Under the pieces are notes generated by a model. It was not told the origin of the DNA. It made no database searches and saw nothing but the letters and a program-made list of their open reading frames with translations. This document shows positions 8,077 through 16,328 of a stretch of 64,000 bases of DNA, piece after piece. The position numbers were made by a program, and so were the translations under genes. Position 1 is the first letter of the stretch; each line of letters opens with the position of its first letter. Origin of the DNA: Alcaligenaceae bacterium SAGV5 (lineage in GTDB: Bacteria > Pseudomonadota > Gammaproteobacteria > Burkholderiales > Burkholderiaceae_B); contig SPDP01000005.1 in assembly GCA_009360345.1 (NCBI GenBank), positions 310,001-374,000 of the forward strand, given 5' to 3'.

Positions 8077-9057
8077 TCATTCGATGTTGGCCCCGGATGC
8101 CTTCACCAGCGGGCCCGCGGCGTCGAAGTCTTTCCGCAGCAGACTGTCGAACGCTTCGACCGACATCTGCTCGGCGTCGATCCCCAGCCGGGTCAGGCGC
8201 GCCTGTACCGTGGCGTCGGCCAGCACTTTGTCCATCGCGGCGTGGATCTTGTCGATTTCTTCCCGCGGCATGCTCTTGGGGGCCAGGATGCCGAACCAGG
8301 TGTCGTACTTGTAGCCGGGGGCGCCGGCCTCGGCCGCCGTGGGCAGGTCCGGCAGCAGGGGGGAACGCTTGGCGCCGGTGTAGGCGAGCATCTTGATGCG
8401 CGCGTCGTTCTTGAAGCCGATGATGGCCGGCACGGCCGCGGCGGTGCCCTGGGTCCGGCCGGCCAGCACTTCGTTGATCGCGTCGCCGGTCGCCTTCATG
8501 GGAATGTGCTGCATCTTGCCGCCGACGTTGGCCAGGAAGGATGCCATCGCCAGGTGGGTGGCGCCGCCGTTGCCGGCGGAGGAGTAGTTCAGTTCGCCCG
8601 GCTTGGCCTTGATGGCCTTGATGTAGTCCTGCAGTGAATCGACATTCAGGGTTCCGGGGACCGCGATCACGAATCCCGCGTTGCCGACGTAGGCCACGCC
8701 GGAGAAATCCTTGATCGGATCGTAGCCGGGGCTGCGATACAGGGACGGCGCGAGGTTGTGGCTGGCCGCGGTGAACAGCAGTGTGTTGTGGTCGGTCGAC
8801 CGGGCGACGAAGGCGGTGCCCATGGTGCCGCCGGCGCCGGCGCGGTTTTCCACGATGACCGTGGCGCCCAGCGCCTTGCCGAGATCGGCGTTGAAGTTGC
8901 GGGCCACGGTGTCCAGCGTCGCGCCGGGGCCATAGGGCACGATGAGCCGGATCACGCGCTCGGCCTGCGCTGGCGAGGCGGCCGCGGCCGCCAGGCACAG
9001 GCCCATGAACGCCCCGCGCAGCGCGGGGCGCCTTGTCTCCATCCGTATGGTTTTCAT
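8077..9057 (-). CDS. Bug family periplasmic solute-binding receptor
   Basis: A 326-residue protein with an N-terminal signal peptide (GAFMGLCLAAAAASPAQA, cleavage before ERVIR). Bug fold motifs follow: IRLIVPYGPGATLD, TVIVENRAGAGG, YDPIKDFSGVAYVG, NYSSAGNGGATHL and PREEIDKIHAAMDKVL. An AGGAG box lies about 10 bases before the ATG at 9057; a second in-frame ATG five codons on is possible. It is clearly divergent from the Bug at 5725, so the operon may import two related acids, or one copy may feed a sensor. A GC-rich hairpin (9090-9113) lies between it and the upstream lyase gene. Confidence 0.92.
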   Translation of the reverse strand: MKTIRMETRRPALRGAFMGLCLAAAAASPAQAERVIRLIVPYGPGATLDTVARNFNADLGKALGATVIVENRAGAGGTMGTAFVARSTDHNTLLFTAASHNLAPSLYRSPGYDPIKDFSGVAYVGNAGFVIAVPGTLNVDSLQDYIKAIKAKPGELNYSSAGNGGATHLAMASFLANVGGKMQHIPMKATGDAINEVLAGRTQGTAAAVPAIIGFKNDARIKMLAYTGAKRSPLLPDLPTAAEAGAPGYKYDTWFGILAPKSMPREEIDKIHAAMDKVLADATVQARLTRLGIDAEQMSVEAFDSLLRKDFDAAGPLVKASGANIE

Positions 9058-9089
9058 TCTTCGATTCTCCTAAGTCATCGGGAACGGCG

Positions 9090-9113
9090 GGTACGGGGGC
9101 GAGCCCCCGTACC
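9090..9113. repeat. Perfect 11-base inverted repeat between operon genes
   Basis: GGTACGGGGGC and its exact complement GCCCCCGTACC are separated by GA. No T-run follows, so this is not a classical terminator. It sits in the 61-base gap between the lyase stop and the Bug start. It could limit read-through or stabilise the upstream mRNA, for example to set different lyase and receptor levels. Confidence 0.6.
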
Positions 9114-9118
9114 GTCTG

Positions 9119-10639
9119 TCATCCGATGATCCGGTCTATGGCTTTTTCGAGCGTGTCTTCCGAGGCTGCCAGGCGTTGGCCGAGTTCGGCCAGCGTGTGC
9201 TGGTCCGCCGCATATTGTTCCCTGGCCCGGGCGATGTCCTCCTCGACCCGTTCGGGGGCCGGGCCGCCGGTCAACGTCCGGGCCTTGATGCATTCGATGG
9301 GCGTCAGCGCCTTGCGCAGCGATTCCTCGCTCAGTTCGAGCGGCTTGCCCATGTACTCGACGGCCGCTTCATCGACGAGCGCGCTCGTCACGTCGGCCTG
9401 GGTCAGGCCGCGGGCAATGCCCAGGCGTACCAGGATGGCGACGATCTGGTGCGCGGTGCGGAACGGCAGGCCTTTGTCGAGGACGATGGCGTCCGCGATG
9501 TCGGTGGCGCAGATCCAGTTCAGGTTGGTGGCGTTGGCCAGCATCCGTTCCTTGTTCAGCGACAGCGTGGCGAGCACGCCGGTCATGATCTGGGTGGCTT
9601 CCAGCACGTCGTCCAGGGCTGGCGCGAGCTGCCGCGTGTAGCCCATGCAGGCATCGTGCATTTCGTACAGGTACGAGGCCAGGCGGCCATAGGTGCGCGC
9701 CGCGGCGCCGCGTATCCACATCAGGGTATAGGGGTTCTTCTTCTGCGGCATGATGCTGCTGGTGCCGCAGTACCGGTCGGCCAGTTCCACGTAAGAGAAC
9801 TCGGTGTTGGACCACAGGTAGAGTTCGGAGGCGATGCCCGATACGTTCATCATGAGCAGGGCCGGCACGGTGTAGGCCTCGGCGGGCACGCCCAGCCAGC
9901 CGTCGAAGCCCAGCACGGCATAGCGCGTGTTGGTGATGACGCCGTCGAAGCCCAGCAGCTCCGCGGTCCGCTCGCGCTTGATGGGGTAGCGCGATCCGGT
10001 CATGATGGCGGCGCCCGCCGGGCTCATGTTGACGCGTTCGTAGAGCTGTTTGAGGCGCGAGAAATCGTTCTCCAGCGACAGCTCCCAGGACATCGCGTAG
10101 TGCGCGAAGGTCGTCGGTTGTGCGTGCTGCGACCAGGTCGAGGCCGGCATCACGGTATCGACGTTTTCGCTGGCAAGCTGCACCAGTTGCTTGCGCAGCG
10201 CGATGGATGCGCCCATCAGCTTCAGGATGAATTCGCGGATGAAGATCCGGCTGGTGACCGCCATGAAGTCGCCCGAGCTGCGGCCGGCATGGATGCGGCC
10301 GCCTACGTCCTCGCCCAGCTCCGTGATCAGCCAGGCCTCGCCGGAATGTTCGCCGGCCTCGGTTTCCGCGCGGGTCTTCTCGATGCCGGCTTCTTCCATC
10401 CGGCGCAGTGCCCGCAGCATCCTGGCGGCGTCCTCGCGCTTGTGAAAGCCTTGTTCGGCCAGCATCACCAGATGCGCCTTGTCGAAGCGGTGATAGAACG
10501 CGTATTCGCGCATCTGCTGTTCGGGGTCGCCCAGCTTCGTGCGTTTCTGGACGTCCTCGGCGTCCTCCGTCAGGCGGGCGCCGGCCTTGCGGTACGGTTC
10601 GCCTTTGGCGACTTTGCCATAGATGCTGTCCTTGTTCAT
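9119..10639 (-). CDS. Argininosuccinate lyase-like C-N lyase (fumarase/aspartase superfamily)
   Basis: A 506-residue protein of the fumarase/aspartase/argininosuccinate lyase superfamily. The signature loop is present as GTSSIMPQKKNP with the catalytic serine. Other superfamily regions are GEHSGEAW and IHAGRSSGD near the N-terminus, and TWSQHAQPTTFAHY for the second conserved block. It is about 40 residues longer than ArgH and sits in a catabolic operon with no arg genes, so biosynthetic arginine work is unlikely. The same subfamily includes EDDS and iminodisuccinate lyases, which split C-N bonds of aminopolycarboxylates to fumarate plus an amine. That role is an inference from neighbours. 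The start has an AAGGAG box. Confidence 0.85.
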   Translation of the reverse strand: MNKDSIYGKVAKGEPYRKAGARLTEDAEDVQKRTKLGDPEQQMREYAFYHRFDKAHLVMLAEQGFHKREDAARMLRALRRMEEAGIEKTRAETEAGEHSGEAWLITELGEDVGGRIHAGRSSGDFMAVTSRIFIREFILKLMGASIALRKQLVQLASENVDTVMPASTWSQHAQPTTFAHYAMSWELSLENDFSRLKQLYERVNMSPAGAAIMTGSRYPIKRERTAELLGFDGVITNTRYAVLGFDGWLGVPAEAYTVPALLMMNVSGIASELYLWSNTEFSYVELADRYCGTSSIMPQKKNPYTLMWIRGAAARTYGRLASYLYEMHDACMGYTRQLAPALDDVLEATQIMTGVLATLSLNKERMLANATNLNWICATDIADAIVLDKGLPFRTAHQIVAILVRLGIARGLTQADVTSALVDEAAVEYMGKPLELSEESLRKALTPIECIKARTLTGGPAPERVEEDIARAREQYAADQHTLAELGQRLAASEDTLEKAIDRIIG

Positions 10640-10691
10640 TGCTATCGGTCTCCTTGATCGATGTCGGGGGGGAAGGAAATCCCGGGTGCCG

Positions 10692-12059
10692 TCAGGCGCG
10701 GCAGTCGAGAAACAGGCTTGTCAGCGACGCGGATGAGGAGGCGTCGTCGGTCATCGCGGTCAGCCGGTCGAGAATGCGGCTGCTGCGGTCGTATCCGATC
10801 AGCGGCGAGACGATGGCGAGGAACTTCCGGTCCACCCGCCGCGACTGCTCCGCCTTGTCCACCATGGGGGCCCCCAAGCTGGCCGCGCGTTCGAACGAGC
10901 GGCCATCGGCCATGCGCAGGGCCACGACCGATTCGCTCAGCCCCATGCCGGGAACCAGTTCCACCCGCACCCGTTCGAGCGTCGCCTGCACGGCGTCCTC
11001 GGTTACCCGGTCCCAGGTATCCAGCCGGCTCGTGTCCATGCCCAGCAGGGCGAACGCGGCCGCGGCGCGCAGGCTGAACTTGGCTTGCAGGCCGGTGGCG
11101 GGAGACGAGATGTTGCAGATGGAGCAGGGCGTGCCTGCCGTGACGCGGATGCATTCCACCCGGGCCGGCGGCAGCTCATGATCGAGCCGAAGTGCCTGTA
11201 CCGCTTCGATGGTCGCGTGGGTGCTGAAGCAGGCGGCGTGGAACTTGAAGAGGTTGCCCAGCAGGTGATAGCCGCCGGCCGGCTCCGACAGGGCATGTCG
11301 CACATGAAAATCCTTGCCGTGCGCCAGGGCGAAGCCCTGCGCGCACTCCAGCGCGTCCGGGCGGCTGGTGAAGCCTTGCCGCGCCCATAGGGCGGACCGT
11401 ACGCCGGTCTGCGCGGCCATGCCGGCATGGAGCGGCTTGGCCATGCCGCCGAACATCGCTTTCAGGCCGGCCGCCTGGGTCGCCGCCACGCCGATGGCAT
11501 GGCATGCCTCCGATTCCGTCAGCTTCAGCAAATGCGCGCACGCGGCCGCCGCGCCCAGGCTGCCGATGGTCGCAGTGGCATGGAACCCGTTCGCGTAGTG
11601 CGCCGGTTCGACCAGCGCGCCGATCCGGCAGGCGGTTTCATAGCCGGCGACGAAGGCCGCGACGAACTCGGACGAGGATGCCTGGCGATATTCCGCGAGC
11701 GCCAGCAGGGCAGGGAGGACGGCAACGCTGACGTGTCCCGGCAGCACCAGGTTCACATCGTCATAATCCAGGGCATGCGAGGCCGTGCCGTTGACCAGGG
11801 CCGCCTGCGAGACGCTGACCTTGAACGGGCTGCCGACCAGGGTTGCCTGGGCGGCTCCGCCTTCCTCGCGCACGGCGTCGCGGACGATGCGGCAGGCCGG
11901 TTCCCGCTGGCCCGCATGGGCGCAGCCCAGCCAGTCCACCAGGCAATCCCGGGCGACCTGGCGCACGGCGCCGGGCAGGTCTTCGTACCGCACCGCCAGC
12001 GCCTGCCGCATCAACTCCCGCGTCAGGCCGGCGCCGTTCCGTATTGTCGTCTCCACCAC
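10692..12059 (-). CDS. MmgE/PrpD family protein
   Basis: First gene of the nine-gene minus-strand operon. The start is taken as GTG at 12059 (a second GTG follows directly) behind AAGGAAG, giving 455 residues; a TTG further out at 12122 has no ribosome site and lies in the promoter. Family motifs include RDCLVDWLGCAHAG, VNGTASHALDYDDVN, GHVSVAVLPALLALAEY, and the later KFHAACFSTH and KFSLRAAAAFALLG. The family includes 2-methylcitrate dehydratase, cis-aconitate decarboxylase and iminodisuccinate epimerase. With a lyase of the aspartase superfamily next door, epimerase or dehydratase activity on a polycarboxylate is the best guess. No prpB or prpC lies nearby, which argues against methylcitrate metabolism. 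Confidence 0.87.
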   Translation of the reverse strand: MVETTIRNGAGLTRELMRQALAVRYEDLPGAVRQVARDCLVDWLGCAHAGQREPACRIVRDAVREEGGAAQATLVGSPFKVSVSQAALVNGTASHALDYDDVNLVLPGHVSVAVLPALLALAEYRQASSSEFVAAFVAGYETACRIGALVEPAHYANGFHATATIGSLGAAAACAHLLKLTESEACHAIGVAATQAAGLKAMFGGMAKPLHAGMAAQTGVRSALWARQGFTSRPDALECAQGFALAHGKDFHVRHALSEPAGGYHLLGNLFKFHAACFSTHATIEAVQALRLDHELPPARVECIRVTAGTPCSICNISSPATGLQAKFSLRAAAAFALLGMDTSRLDTWDRVTEDAVQATLERVRVELVPGMGLSESVVALRMADGRSFERAASLGAPMVDKAEQSRRVDRKFLAIVSPLIGYDRSSRILDRLTAMTDDASSSASLTSLFLDCRA

Positions 12060-12124
12060 CGCTTCCTTGCGATCGATGCTTCGATAGCCGCGATCTTGAA
12101 GCGCCGTGGTATTTCTTTCCAATG

Positions 12125-12149
12125 ATTATTCTTTGGTACCCTATTATTC
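12125..12149. promoter_or_regulatory. Direct repeats in the divergent prpD-like/lysR intergenic region
   Basis: ATTATTC occurs at 12125-12131 and again at 12143-12149, an 18-base period, with the palindrome GGTACC between them. The block is AT-rich against GC-rich flanks and lies between divergent start sites (12059 minus, 12180 plus). It is a good candidate for binding by the LysR protein encoded at 12180 and for promoter sequence of both units. Confidence 0.45.
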
Positions 12150-12179
12150 CTAGTGATGTCATGGCCGGGAGGCCACGCC

Positions 12180-13115
12180 ATGAACCTGCGTCATCTCGAG
12201 GTCTTCCACGCGATCATGCAGGCCGGATCCGTGACCGGGGCCGCCCATCTGCTCAACGTCACCCAGCCCGCGATCAGCAACGTGCTGCGCCATGCGGAAC
12301 AGCAACTGAAGTTCAAGCTCTTCGAGCGCATGGGCGGGCGCCTGCAGCCGACGCCCGAAGCCTGCGACCTGTTTCCCGATGTCCAGGCGATCTTCGGCCG
12401 CATCGATACCTTGAATCGCGCGGTGGACGAGATACGCGGCGGCCGCACGGGCCGGCTGGCCGTTGCCGCGTCTCCGACCTTCGTCAACGCCTATCTGCCC
12501 GAGGCGGTGTCGCGGCTGCACCGGCACAGCCCCGGAGCGCGCGTCACGATTCATGCCATGGCCACGGCCAACGCCATCGAAGAGCGGGTGGCAAGGCGCG
12601 AGGTGGATATCGGCCTGGTCTACACGCCGGTCATGGACCCCAGCGTCGGTGTCGAGCAGGTGGGAACGTCCAGCGTGGTGTGCGCCGTGCCGCGGCGGTC
12701 GCGCCTGGCAAGGAAAAAAGAGGTGACCGCGGAGGACCTCGCCAAGGGGATAGTCGTCGCCACCGGCCCCACGACCCGGATCGGCAAGGCGATCCAGGCC
12801 GCGTATGGGGCGCACGGGTTGTCCATGCCCGATGTGGCCGTGGAGGTCAATTCGTCGCAGGCCGCGTGCCTGATGGTGGCAAAAGGTGTGGGCATCGGGC
12901 TGGTCGATCTGGCGACGGTGCATCAGTACCCGTTGCCCGACGTCGAGTTTCGTCCTTTCCGCCCGCACATCGAATTGAGCCTTTGCCTGATTTTTCCGAA
13001 GGATCGTCCGCGCTCGCGGCTTGCCCTGCGATTCGCCCAGGGATTGCGGGAGCAATTCCATCCGATCCGGGCGTCAATGGAAATTCCGGCTCGACACGAC
13101 CAGACTGCCCAATAG
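12180..13115 (+). CDS. LysR-type transcriptional regulator, divergent from the catabolic operon
   Basis: A 311-residue LysR protein. The ATG at 12180 has a GGGAGG box and begins with MNLRHLEVFHAIMQAGSVTG; the helix-turn-helix continues as AAHLLNVTQPAISNVLRHAE. The effector domain spans residues ~90-295. Divergent placement against the PrpD/lyase/Bug operon is the classical LysR arrangement, so it is probably the main activator with a pathway acid as inducer. Its 3' end overlaps the 3' end of the convergent dnaE2 gene by 42 bases, so the two transcripts may interfere. Confidence 0.9.
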   Translation: MNLRHLEVFHAIMQAGSVTGAAHLLNVTQPAISNVLRHAEQQLKFKLFERMGGRLQPTPEACDLFPDVQAIFGRIDTLNRAVDEIRGGRTGRLAVAASPTFVNAYLPEAVSRLHRHSPGARVTIHAMATANAIEERVARREVDIGLVYTPVMDPSVGVEQVGTSSVVCAVPRRSRLARKKEVTAEDLAKGIVVATGPTTRIGKAIQAAYGAHGLSMPDVAVEVNSSQAACLMVAKGVGIGLVDLATVHQYPLPDVEFRPFRPHIELSLCLIFPKDRPRSRLALRFAQGLREQFHPIRASMEIPARHDQTAQ

Positions 13116-16100
13116 CGGCGTCAGATCCACCAACCGCTTGGCCAGCAGATGCCGCACATTCTGATGCGACTGCCACGTGCCATACACCCCAAGCAGCGGC
13201 GCCCCCACCAGTTCCCGTCGCTGGCTTTCGACCAGCCCTGGCCAGACGATCACGTTGACCTGCCCAGTCTCGTCCTCCAGCGTGACGAAGACCGCGCCCT
13301 TGGCGGTGCCCGGGCGCTGGCGCACGGTGACGATGCCGCAGGCGCGCGCCAGGCGGCGGTCGGGGTAGGTGTGCAGGGCTTCGGCGGAGGCGAAGCCGCG
13401 CCGCGTCAAGCGATCGCGCAGCAGCGCCACGGGATGGCGCCTCAGGGTCAGTTTCAGGGACTCGTAGTCGGCGCGGATGTCGTCGGCCTCGTTGGGGACG
13501 TCGAGCAGCGGCGCCTGTTCGTACACCATGGCGTCGCGCAATAGATCGCGCTGGGGCACGCTGTCGGTGGCTTCCCAGAGCGCCGCGCGCCGGTGGCCGG
13601 ACAGGCGGCGCAGCGCATCGGCCGCGGCCAGCGCCTGCAAGGCATGCCGGTCGAGATCGGCGCGCCGGCCCAGGTCGGTGGCGTTGGCAAACGGCCGGTG
13701 TTCGCGCGCCGCCTGGATGCGCAGGCCGGCTGCTTCCGACAAGCCCTGCACCTGGTTCAGCCCGAGCCGCACGGCGGGGCGTTTGCCGCCGGCGTCTTCC
13801 AGGGTGGCTTCCCAATCGCTGGCCAGCACGTCGGCGGGCAGGACGGCCACGCCATGGCGCTGGGCATCCTGGATCAACTGGTAGGGTGAATAGAAGCCCA
13901 TGGGCTGGCTGTTGAGCAGGGCGGCCAGGAAGGCTTCGGGTTCGTGCCGCTTGAGCCAGGAGCTGGAGTAGGCCAGTTGCGCGAAGCTGGCGGCGTGCGA
14001 TTCGGGAAAGCCGTATTCGCCGAAGCCCTGGATCTGGCGGCAGATGGAGTCGGCGAAGGCGCGGTCGTAGCCGTGGATCAGCATGCCGGTGACGATGCGT
14101 TCGTAGTGCTGCGCCAGGTCGCCCTTGCGCCGCCAGGCCGCCATGGAGCGACGCAGTTCGTCGGCCTGGCCTTCGCTGTAGCCGGCGGCGTACATGGCGA
14201 TCTGCATGACCTGTTCCTGGAAGATGGGTACGCCGTAGGTGCGGGCAAGCGCCTTGCGGACCTTGGGGCTGGGATACGGAATCCGGGCCGGGCCATGCAT
14301 CCGTGCCTGTTCGCGCTGTTTCAGGAAGGGGTGGACCATGCCGCCCTGGATGGGGCCGGGCCGGACGATGGCGACCTGTATCGTCAGGTCGTACAGCGTG
14401 CGCGGCCGCAGGCGGGGCAGCATGCTCATCTGCGCGCGCGACTCGATCTGGAAGACGCCTATGGTGTCCGCTTGGCAGATCATGTCGTAGGTCTGGGCGT
14501 CGTCCGGGGGGATGCTGTAGAGATCGAGCAGTTTCCGCTGCCGCTGGCTGGCGAATTCCAGGGCGCGCCGCAGCGCCGTCAGCATGCCCAGCGCCAGCAC
14601 GTCGACCTTGAGCAGGCCGACGGCATCCAGGTCGTCCTTGTCCCATTGCACGACGCTGCGGTCGGGCATGGCGGCGTTTTCGATGGGCACCAGGCGCGAC
14701 AGCGGCCCGCGCGACATGACGAAGCCTCCCGGGTGCTGGGAGAGGTGGCGGGGGAAGTCCAGCAGTTGCTCGGTCAGCCGGGCCCACAATTGCGCTTCGG
14801 GGGAATCGGCTGCCAGCCCGCATTCCGCGAACCGGTTCAGCAGGTTCTTCCTGCCGTCCCACCATTGGTGGGCCTTGGCGACGCGATCGACCAGGGCGAG
14901 GTCGATGCCCAGCGCGCGCCCTACGTCGCGCAGCGCGCTGCGCGAACGGTAGCTGATGACGACGGCGGTCAGCGCGGCGCGGCGCCGGCCGTATTTTTCG
15001 TAGATGTACTGGATGACCTCTTCGCGCCGCTGGTGTTCGAAGTCGATGTCGATGTCCGGTGGTTCGTTGCGTTCCTTGCTGATGAAGCGTCCGAACAGCG
15101 AGTTGTCGTCCGGCGGAACCACGGTGATGCCCAGGCAGAAGCAGACCGCGGAGTTGGCGGCCGATCCGCGTCCCTGGCAGAGGATGCGGCGGCTCTTGGC
15201 GAACCTGACCAGATCGTAGACGGTAAGGAAGTAGGCCTCGTACTGGAGTTCGCTGATCAGCTCGAGTTCTTTTTCGAGTTGGTCGCGTGTCTTGTCGGGG
15301 ATGCCTTCGGGGAAGCGCCGCCTGGCGCCGGCATAGGTTTCGTCGCGTAGGTAGGTGGCGGGCGTGGCGCCGGCCGGCACCAGTTCCTCGGGGTATTCGT
15401 ACTGCAATTCGTCGAGGTCGAAGGTGCACAGCCGGGCCACGCGCAGGCTTTCCCGCATGAGTTCGGCGCCATAGACCTGCGCCAGGTGCACGCGCGCGCG
15501 CAGGTGCTGTTCGGCATTCGGCGCCAGCGCATAGCCGCATTCGGCCACGGACTGGCGCAGGCGGATGCCGCACAGCGTGTCGTGCAGGGGCTTGCGCGAA
15601 CGGACGTGCATTTCGACCTGGCCCAGGGGCACGATGGGCAGGTCCATCGCGCGGGCGGCGTCTTCGACGGTCTGGCGGTGCGCGCCGTCGCCGGCGCGAT
15701 TGAGCAGCGACAGGCCCATCCAGCACCGCTCCGGAAAGGTCCGCGCCAGCCAGCCGGTCTGCTGGGCAAGGACATCGCGGGCGACGCCGTGGGTGGGCGC
15801 GAGGATGGCCAGGCAATCCGGCACGCCGCGCAAATGCTCATGCCCGGCCTCGGGATGGGAAAGATCGCCGGGTAGCAGGCGATAGCTGCCCTTGGTGGCG
15901 CGCATGCGGGCGTAGGTGATCAGTTCCGACAGGTTGCCATAGCCTTCCTTGTTGGTGGCCAACAGGATCAGGTCCATGGGCGGGATGCCGTCCTGGGCAT
16001 CGAGCCGGAACTGGCTGCCCAGGATCAGCCGCAGCTTGTGTTGTTTTGCCGCCGGGCCGCCCCAGGGCAAAAACGCCCCCTCGGGGGGCAGCGCCGCCGC

Positions 16101-16322
16101 GTCAGCGGCAAGGGTGGGGGCTTTCTTCGCTTCTTCATGCGCGCGCACGACGCCGGCCAGCGAGCATTCGTCGGTGATGGCCAGGGCCGCGTAGCCCAGC
16201 TCGGCGGCGCGTTTGACCAGTTCCCCGGGCCAGGACGCGCCGCGCAGGAAGGTGAAGTTCGTCAGGCATTGCAGCTCGGCATAGCCGGGCAGGGAGGGGA
16301 TCGAGGCCGGGGACGGTGACAT
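13074..16322 (-). CDS. dnaE2: Error-prone DNA polymerase DnaE2 (ImuC) with a repeat-encoded insertion
   Basis: A 1082-residue C-family polymerase of the DnaE2 type. The PHP domain begins YAELQCLTNFTFLRGAS and TDECSLAGVVRAH. The polymerase active site includes PDIDIDF with catalytic aspartates, then GFGEYGFPESHAASFAQLAY and a C-terminal OB-fold (AKGAVFVTLEDETGQVNVIV). DnaE2 does the DNA synthesis in SOS-induced translesion mutagenesis with ImuA and ImuB. It starts 6 bases after the imuB stop. Residues ~68-92 (APTLAADAAALPPEGAFLPW and GGPAA) interrupt the normal PHP sequence between EEAKK and HKLRLILGS. They are encoded by DNA matching the intergenic repeat at 60954-61019. The frame is intact, so the enzyme is probably still made. 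Confidence 0.95.
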   Translation of the reverse strand: MSPSPASIPSLPGYAELQCLTNFTFLRGASWPGELVKRAAELGYAALAITDECSLAGVVRAHEEAKKAPTLAADAAALPPEGAFLPWGGPAAKQHKLRLILGSQFRLDAQDGIPPMDLILLATNKEGYGNLSELITYARMRATKGSYRLLPGDLSHPEAGHEHLRGVPDCLAILAPTHGVARDVLAQQTGWLARTFPERCWMGLSLLNRAGDGAHRQTVEDAARAMDLPIVPLGQVEMHVRSRKPLHDTLCGIRLRQSVAECGYALAPNAEQHLRARVHLAQVYGAELMRESLRVARLCTFDLDELQYEYPEELVPAGATPATYLRDETYAGARRRFPEGIPDKTRDQLEKELELISELQYEAYFLTVYDLVRFAKSRRILCQGRGSAANSAVCFCLGITVVPPDDNSLFGRFISKERNEPPDIDIDFEHQRREEVIQYIYEKYGRRRAALTAVVISYRSRSALRDVGRALGIDLALVDRVAKAHQWWDGRKNLLNRFAECGLAADSPEAQLWARLTEQLLDFPRHLSQHPGGFVMSRGPLSRLVPIENAAMPDRSVVQWDKDDLDAVGLLKVDVLALGMLTALRRALEFASQRQRKLLDLYSIPPDDAQTYDMICQADTIGVFQIESRAQMSMLPRLRPRTLYDLTIQVAIVRPGPIQGGMVHPFLKQREQARMHGPARIPYPSPKVRKALARTYGVPIFQEQVMQIAMYAAGYSEGQADELRRSMAAWRRKGDLAQHYERIVTGMLIHGYDRAFADSICRQIQGFGEYGFPESHAASFAQLAYSSSWLKRHEPEAFLAALLNSQPMGFYSPYQLIQDAQRHGVAVLPADVLASDWEATLEDAGGKRPAVRLGLNQVQGLSEAAGLRIQAAREHRPFANATDLGRRADLDRHALQALAAADALRRLSGHRRAALWEATDSVPQRDLLRDAMVYEQAPLLDVPNEADDIRADYESLKLTLRRHPVALLRDRLTRRGFASAEALHTYPDRRLARACGIVTVRQRPGTAKGAVFVTLEDETGQVNVIVWPGLVESQRRELVGAPLLGVYGTWQSHQNVRHLLAKRLVDLTPLLGSLVVSSRNFH
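16054..16120. repeat. Class B palindromic repeat inside dnaE2
   Basis: About 67 bases closely match the intergenic sequence at 60954-61019. They share GGGCCGCCCCAGG, an A-rich linker, a CCCCC/GGGGGG hairpin and GGCAGCGCCGCCGCGT followed by AGCGGCAAG. The copy lies within the PHP domain coding region of dnaE2 and keeps the frame open. Confidence 0.8.
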
Positions 16323-16328
16323 GGCGAT

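Noticed and set aside
9119..10639. Assignment of the lyase as biosynthetic argH
   Set aside because: Longer than ArgH, no arginine genes nearby and embedded in a catabolic operon; kept as a lyase-family call only.
9176..10657. A 493-residue plus-strand frame opposite the lyase gene
   Set aside because: Antisense shadow with low-complexity Arg/Gly/His sequence; the minus strand carries the GTSSIMPQKKNP signature.
12060..12122. TTG start for the PrpD-like gene at 12122
   Set aside because: No ribosome site, and it would overlap the direct repeats of the promoter region; GTG at 12059 has AAGGAAG upstream.
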